Assembly (NCBI GenBank): GCA_964440525.1
Contig: CAYTTC010000073.1
Coordinates: 1 to 16,703, forward strand
Direction: 5' to 3'
From: DASWJZ01 sp964440525
GTDB lineage: Bacteria; Pseudomonadota; Alphaproteobacteria; Rhizobiales; Afifellaceae
Length of the DNA stretch: 16,703 nt
Position 1 is the stretch's first letter; every line of letters begins with the position of its first letter. The notes beneath the pieces are model-generated. The model was not told the origin of the DNA, searched no databases, and worked only from the letters and a program-made list of their open reading frames with translations. Made by a program: the position numbers and the translations under genes. Shown here piece by piece: positions 13,901-16,703 of the stretch.

Positions 13901-14705
13901 CGCAAATCCGAAATTCGTGAACGTCGAATTTGCAGGTCGCGAAGACCGCTCATTTGGATTTTCCCGATCCGCTTTCCGTGAGGATGCCCGACCTTTTCTG
14001 GAACTCGCCTACGCCGTGACAGTCCATAAGGCTCAGGGTAGCCAGTTCGGCGTCGTAATCCTGATCTTGCCTGCGAAGAGCCGGCTGCTTTCAAGGGAGA
14101 TGCTTTATACCGCACTAACGCGTCAGACCGACCGCATCTGGATACTGCACCAAGGGGGCTTCGAACAGGTGCTCGCCTACCGGCACCACGTTTTCTCCGA
14201 CATCGGCGCGAGGACGACAAATCTGCTCCATGATACTCGTCCTGAGCCAGTGGCGCTCCCGATCGGCTTGCCGTCAGGCACCGCGAAGAACGCCAGAGGT
14301 TTCTTGGAAGACCGGCTAACGCACCGCACGATCAGAGGTGAGCGCGTGAGCTCCAAGTCCGAGCTTGCAATCGCAAACATCCTTTACGAACTCGAGCAAA
14401 AGGGCACGCTGACTTACGAAGTCGAGCCGCCGCTTCCTTTCACAGACAATGCCAGAGGACGTTGGGCAGATTTCCGTATCATCGCGCGCGGCCAAACCTG
14501 GTATTGGGAGCACTGCGGCCTTCTTGATCGGCCGGCCTATCGATCTCGTTGGCAAGCCAAAGAAGCACTCTATCGAGATAACGGTTTTGGGCGTTGGAAC
14601 GAATCCTCTCCATCAGGCAGGCTTATAGTAACCGAAGACGGCCCGGACAGAGGTCTCGACTCACACTTGATCCACCAGCTTGCCGCCCGACTTTTTGAGG
14701 AATGA
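10932..14705 (+). CDS. RecD/Dda-type SF1B helicase with C-terminal nuclease-like domain
   Basis: A 1257-residue protein. The N-terminal region (1-120) begins with the RVPWHDRAWDGHVC block and Cys at 24, 33 and 67, which could bind metal. Residues 120-610 have no motif I recognise. The helicase core follows: Walker A IGPAGTGKTAV (634-644), Walker B CCIIDESSM (715-723), GDPYQLPPIG (746-755), SMRQQ (781-785), VTVHKAQGSQF (1029-1039) and YTALTRQTDRIWIL (1059-1072). This set is typical of RecD2/Dda SF1B 5'-3' helicases. The C-terminus carries a PD-(D/E)XK-like domain: SKSE (1141-1144), WADF (Asp 1180) and WEHCG (Glu 1193), as in domains fused to some UvrD-like helicases. A role in processing or destroying foreign DNA is inferred. 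The start overlaps the mini-gene stop (ATGA) and has only a weak ribosome site. It runs divergently from the R-M operon and is intact. Confidence 0.85.
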   Translation: MSAAIRHVSVRVPWHDRAWDGHVCDDPLGNASCLALKLIAENRDDAVEAGLAGAAFDDLPNDKVPPCIKASAAFLSPRNHTIESVMSYSKWSEDHKHIKPKAVHLPAYGALVIPYRWMLRESGFELAAELELPVDPENEPKEPKFLQNTAWVQHHDHQKALLDAFAAPLVEQSSLVLFYATRTSLCDDERRVILGAAMLEKKHAISEYDYEPAKVPAQGRLQAMVWERAIQHSLRIKKGKSGAVGYSGGFVLPYHELQRAAATNPEIDPAAFVAFAPEDARAQFSYGSEQVGHGAAAAALLAAKASFEKLAAVLDGPWAEQIAWIDEQLSRLWKLQGPAPGLGVVLSALHKGFNGTLFAIAISDLLKPNEDPFTLVNEILSGKRKAPPGSPPVTATLKKRWEKVWTDAARLDLLKLLARIELTKAQALRAVTMHQPNDLLANSYRLFELERDTEEDPVAFETIDRALLPGGAVAEVHKLPTMCNQDLSEGDNSHRLRAGTVYILEAASDQGHTIVSAKRLSEAAAELNLTRPLPIDGELLDLFRDEFKPVVRVGDSNENPTAQLDRYVAYKTLIEQAVGDRLAASSKTATIDWVEALQRKFGPVADGDETEARARAEKTAALQRLADSRITVLIGPAGTGKTAVLELLLQRPDVVGPRVLLLAPTGKARVRLGAEAGRPGDAQTVAQFLLALDRYAGATGRYSPNPKAAKAEATCCIIDESSMLTEDMLAAVVDALPPSCRLILVGDPYQLPPIGAGCPFVDVTAYLQAHRPAAVAELTVSMRQQGADRTDSQLAAIFSGRSHPAGEDEIAARALKGFEDPFLKLRRWEKTSELPGVLREIFRDEFRSSANETADIVAGLEQALGAKLNEKGYLNFETGCSKHAESWQILSVNRNLEAGSAYLNRSIKESYRAQRLEAAIASNNVSWKRKWFRFVKPQGPDQITYGDKVICVRNHKREAYRYRTAGAAKEKEYIANGEIGLVTGGTAYGHANPKFVNVEFAGREDRSFGFSRSAFREDARPFLELAYAVTVHKAQGSQFGVVILILPAKSRLLSREMLYTALTRQTDRIWILHQGGFEQVLAYRHHVFSDIGARTTNLLHDTRPEPVALPIGLPSGTAKNARGFLEDRLTHRTIRGERVSSKSELAIANILYELEQKGTLTYEVEPPLPFTDNARGRWADFRIIARGQTWYWEHCGLLDRPAYRSRWQAKEALYRDNGFGRWNESSPSGRLIVTEDGPDRGLDSHLIHQLAARLFEE

Positions 14706-14759
14706 CGCCAGCGCATTCATAGTATCATCGTCGATCGGAGTATTTTTGTCTCTTACATG

Positions 14760-14958
14760 TCATTGCGCACACGCCCTCGCCTGATCCCGCATCACCCGAT
14801 AGTCCGCCAGCATCTGCTCGACCGCCGCGCCATGCGGTAGCTGTTTGAGTTCGTCAGCTGCCCGCGCCAGAAACTCACGGCTGTAGTTCGACCGGCGGGC
14901 AAGCCCCGCCCTCAGAAAGTGCCGTCGCGCAGCCGACGAGCAAGCTCATCGCGATCAC
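14760..14958 (-). CDS. Rz1-like o-spanin lipoprotein, apparently frameshifted
   Basis: Outer-membrane spanin of a prophage lysis module, nested out of frame in the end of the i-spanin gene, the classic Rz/Rz1 layout. In the first frame, AVLVIAMSLLVGC shows a hydrophobic signal and a lipobox (LVGC) for lipid attachment, then GGACPPVELQP and a stop at 14875. Skipping one base near 14892 instead gives CPPVNYSREFLARAADELKQ, continuing to RDQARACAQ and TGA at 14760-14762, which is how I remember rhizobial phage o-spanins continuing. So either a one-base insertion, a sequencing error or a shift is present. The start is unresolved: GTG at 14958 gives a short signal, and no better ATG or GTG is close upstream. 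Attached Cys is about 14932-14934. Confidence 0.45.
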
Positions 14959-15145
14959 GAGGACGGCGGACCGCAGCTTCCAATTGATCGTGTTGCACCT
15001 CGATGGTTCTGCGCATGCGCTCGACAGGCTCGGCGTTACGGCCCGCCCGATGTGCACCGAACAGAACAGCGGCAACAGCGCCCAGGATCGCGGCGAGCCC
15101 AATCTCGGCAACGATCTCGCGCTCGACCAGATCGAAAGAGGACAT
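14912..15145 (-). CDS. Rz-like i-spanin (inner-membrane lysis protein)
   Basis: A 77-residue protein starting MSSFDLVEREIVAE. A single membrane helix follows (IGLAAILGAVAAVLFGAH, about residues 15-32), then a charged periplasmic segment with many Arg and Glu (RMRRTIEVQHDQLEAAVRR) likely to form a coiled coil, ending RRLRDGTF. This is the topology of i-spanins, which join with the o-spanin to fuse inner and outer membranes at the end of phage lysis. The start ATG overlaps the stop of the upstream phage gene (TGATG), and its 3' end overlaps the o-spanin frame. It is shorter than lambda Rz (153 residues), as many phage i-spanins are. Part of a prophage remnant, so activity is doubtful. Confidence 0.6.
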   Translation of the reverse strand: MSSFDLVEREIVAEIGLAAILGAVAAVLFGAHRAGRNAEPVERMRRTIEVQHDQLEAAVRRPRDRDELARRLRDGTF

Positions 15146-15582
15146 CAGCCGAGAACCTCAACGTCGATTCTCACCAGCTCGCCGTCGATGTAGATCGGCG
15201 TTGCGGATTGGACGTTCCGCACCTTCCCGGCGACGACGACCTTATCGTTCGTCCTTGGAACTCGCGGGTCGCTTGTCGCTGGCGGAGTTGTTGCGACCAC
15301 ACCGCCGGGCCAGCGGGCAGCGATTATCTGTGTTGAGCTGATAATCACGTGGCTTTCGCCCTGAATGATGCCGGCTATTAATTCCTGTGCTGTGTAGTTA
15401 CGCACGAAGGCCCGACATTTCACAGACGACGTTGCTTGATTCGTCGTGCCTGTGGTTCGCTGCAAGATCACATCCTCGCCGCGCTTCGCAAGAGATCGGT
15501 CAAGCTTGGCGATTTCTTCAGCAGCGCTCGCCACGATTAGCCCCGCGGCATCGCATAGGCGCTGATAATGCCGTTCGTCCAC
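15145..15582 (-). CDS. Phage head-tail-connector-like protein
   Basis: A 145-residue protein from GTG 15582. The first 35 residues are a helix (YQRLCDAAGLIVASAAEEIA); the rest is beta-rich: EDVILQRTTGTT, CRAFVRNYTAQEL, ESHVIISSTQII, DKVVVAGKVRNVQ and GELVRIDVEVLG. The order 'vILqR ... cra-v--Y...el ... v-is ... dkv-v-G...' resembles small phage head-closure or neck proteins placed late in structural operons. That is pattern resemblance, not a firm family call. It overlaps the preceding phage gene by 46 bases and is coupled to the i-spanin by TGATG. Function in the virion connector is inferred. Confidence 0.5.
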   Translation of the reverse strand: MDERHYQRLCDAAGLIVASAAEEIAKLDRSLAKRGEDVILQRTTGTTNQATSSVKCRAFVRNYTAQELIAGIIQGESHVIISSTQIIAARWPGGVVATTPPATSDPRVPRTNDKVVVAGKVRNVQSATPIYIDGELVRIDVEVLG

Positions 15583-15735
15583 GTCCCGACGCTGATGATT
15601 TTTAGGCGATAACGATCGAACAGAGGGACAGAGCCGGAATTGAGCGCCGTATTGTTCGCAAGAGTACCGTCGGTGATGGCGAGATTCGCACCCGCGCCAT
15701 GGACAAGCGAAAATAGAGAAACACCTGCGGCGGTG
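15537..15735 (-). pseudogene. Phage protein C-terminus cut off by an IS element
   Basis: The frame ending at TAA 15537-15539 reads TAAGVSLFSLVHGAGANLAI and ends ISAYAMPRG. It is beta-rich and Gly/Ala/Thr-rich, like a phage structural or decoration protein, but I do not recognise the family. Upstream of about 15735 the frame enters the IS end, so the start and most of the gene are missing. The GTG at 15791 only creates an accidental longer frame through IS sequence. It overlaps the start of the connector-like gene by 46 bases, as compact phage genes do. Confidence 0.5.
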
Positions 15736-15757
15736 GGTAGTGTCCTAATTTGAATTC

Positions 15758-16255
15758 TTAAAAGAGCAGAAGCTCCTCTGGCGTTGCCCACCGACGGGCT
15801 AGCTGCTCAAAATCCACGAAAAGAGTCGGATCTTTTCTGATCTCCCTCCGCCGGTGAACAGACTGCTTGGACCGCACCCAATCCCTCACAAACGCAGCGC
15901 GCCAATACCTCTTGAAAATTCTCTCATCGATTATCCCCTCGGAAATTCCAATGGCGACCAGGTCGCATCTATTGAGAACCGAAGAGAGAAAAAACGACTC
16001 TGGCATGTACCATTTGTCGGGTTCCGCGAAAGTAGCCAAATCGTTTCGGTTGACGGCTTGGAGATACTCACTTCGCATTTCGAGAAACAGTTTGTCCGTC
16101 TGTTCGGACAAGAGCATGTCGAGAGTTGCGCGCCGACGAACAAGGATTCGGTTCCATAAGATAGTTGAAATCACACTGATCGCTGAGATGATAACCGCCG
16201 CCGATTGTGCGGCGAGAACGTAGATCGCTATGTTACCGGTAATGCCAGTTCCCAT
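15758..16255 (-). CDS. Membrane-anchored DUF4760-like protein
   Basis: A 165-residue protein starting MGTGITGNIAIYVLAA. One N-terminal membrane helix (about residues 8-33, ending in TILWNRILVRRR) places the rest in the cytoplasm by the positive-inside rule. The soluble part is helical: RATLDMLLSEQTDKLFLEMR, then RCDLVAIGISEGIIDERIFK, RYWRAAFVRDWVR and FEQLARRWATPEE. This layout matches DUF4760 proteins, whose function is unknown. The ATG follows the IS1 transposase stop by 8 bases, and the stop is about 8 bases from the presumed IS end sequence, so it appears to be a passenger inside the IS element rather than a phage gene. It has an ordinary lower G+C than the defence genes. Confidence 0.65.
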   Translation of the reverse strand: MGTGITGNIAIYVLAAQSAAVIISAISVISTILWNRILVRRRATLDMLLSEQTDKLFLEMRSEYLQAVNRNDLATFAEPDKWYMPESFFLSSVLNRCDLVAIGISEGIIDERIFKRYWRAAFVRDWVRSKQSVHRRREIRKDPTLFVDFEQLARRWATPEELLLF

Positions 16256-16263
16256 TTTGCCAC

Positions 16264-16650
16264 CTATACCGAGGTGCGATCTACTAACTCCTCAAGTGAC
16301 CATAGCCGATTGCTCACACCCGCCGCCATAGCCGGCGTAATGCGCAAAGTCTTATGCACACGCACTAGATTGTAGTGTGCGAAGTGAACCGCGACTGCCG
16401 CCGCGAGGTTTTCGACCTTCTTGCTAAAGCCGTTGGTGAGGCGGGTGAACCGACGCATGCTCATACGCATGGTCAAGTTCTGCCGCTCAACCAAACTGGT
16501 GGAAATTAGGGACTGATCCGGATCGCCCGCGATGACTGCACGCTCTGTGTGCGTCACCTGCGGAGGGCTGTACCGTCCCGGACCGACCGGCACAGCCTCA
16601 TAAAATTTGACAATCTGACCGTAGTCGACATCGGCACCGAAGGCTTGTTC
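16264..16650 (-). pseudogene. IS1-family transposase, C-terminal part
   Basis: The frame reads AFGADVDYGQIVKFY, then DPDQSLISTSLVERQNLTMR and MSMRRFTRLTNGFSKKVEN, followed by HFAHYNLVRVHKTLRITPAM and ends RTSV at TAG 16264-16266. These blocks are typical of IS1-family DDE transposases as found in alphaproteobacteria; ERQN carries the last catalytic Glu. The N-terminal part, including the zinc-finger region and first Asp residues, is absent. Upstream of about 16648 the open frame continues only because it reads antisense through IS5-family sequence. The GTG at 16593 is internal, not a start. The gene is therefore truncated at the 5' end by rearrangement or by an assembly join. Confidence 0.75.
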
Positions 16651-16703
16651 ACGCTTGGCGCCGACAAGGCTTATGACACGGAGGACTTCGTCAACGAGCT
16701 GCG
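16648..16703 (+). pseudogene. IS5-family transposase fragment
   Basis: The plus frame from 16648 reads FTLGADKAYDTEDFVNEL and leaves the window. T-LGADK-YDT-DFV-ELR is a well-known block around the second catalytic Asp of IS5-family transposases. Nothing of the gene's N-terminal part is present to the left, where IS1-type sequence begins. It could continue intact beyond the window. Confidence 0.65.

Larger units (their letters stand above)
15736..16650 (-). mobile_element. IS1-family insertion element, partial, with passenger gene
   Basis: One end is taken as GGTAGTGTCCTAATT at 15736-15750, where the phage frame stops; IS1-family ends also begin GGT. The other end is missing: near 16648 the transposase frame runs into IS5-type sequence. 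Inside lie the 3' part of the transposase and, 8 bases further, a DUF4760 gene. No target duplication can be checked because only one end is present. Confidence 0.45.

Noticed and set aside
4166..14705. BREX or DISARM system
   Set aside because: No PglZ, BrxC-type ATPase, Lon-like, DrmA/DrmB or PLD gene is present; the Mod/Res pair fits type III-like R-M better.
15537..15791. An 84-codon phage gene starting at GTG 15791
   Set aside because: The first part lies inside the IS end and overlaps the DUF4760 gene in another frame; only 15537 to about 15735 is phage sequence.
1..16703. CRISPR array, retron or tandem spacer-like repeats
   Set aside because: No regularly spaced repeats, Cas genes or reverse transcriptase motifs were seen on either strand.

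Overview
The window looks like a piece of an alphaproteobacterial chromosome, probably Hyphomicrobiales. I infer this from the high G+C coding style, the initiator-tRNA sequence, and the integrase, transposase and prophage protein types; no 16S or other marker is present. Almost everything after base 963 is accessory DNA next to a tRNA-fMet gene. The sequence contains one 100-base run of N (3392-3491) and ends inside insertion-sequence debris.

Layout: (1) 1-747, the C-terminal part of a magnesium-type P-type ATPase. (2) 876-963, a rho-independent terminator and the 3' half of a tRNA-fMet on the minus strand. The tRNA is cut exactly at the anticodon loop, and 18 bases of it (946-963) recur at 2588-2605. 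(3) Between these repeats lie an exported DUF6448 protein, a fossil of another copy's C-terminus, and a cytosolic DUF6448 protein. (4) 2813-3986, a DUF4102-type tyrosine integrase split by the assembly gap, followed by a fossil of a second integrase C-terminus (4060-4164). (5) 4166-10600, a minus-strand operon of a small ribbon-helix-helix regulator, a 1011-aa beta-class DNA methyltransferase and a 1055-aa helicase/PD-(D/E)XK restriction subunit (type III-like R-M). (6) 10720-14705, a divergent plus-strand pair: a 72-codon mini-gene and, overlapping its stop codon as ATGA, a 1257-aa RecD/Dda-type helicase with a C-terminal nuclease-like domain. (7) 14760-15735, a minus-strand prophage remnant with two spanin-like lysis genes, a head-tail-connector-like gene and a decapitated phage gene. 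(8) 15736 to the end, an IS1-family element that appears to carry a membrane DUF4760 passenger gene, joined to an IS5-family transposase fragment.

How the parts fit: units 5 and 6 share a 119-base divergent promoter region whose short inverted repeats overlap a good minus-strand promoter, so the ribbon-helix-helix protein may control both sides. Together they look like an anti-phage island: a modification/restriction pair plus a large helicase-nuclease. The most unusual feature is the mini-gene, which encodes a stand-alone copy of the helicase's own N-terminal domain (25 of 46 residues identical, ungapped) and appears translationally coupled to it. The flanks (integrase, att repeats, integrase fossil, prophage and IS remnants) indicate repeated insertion at this site.
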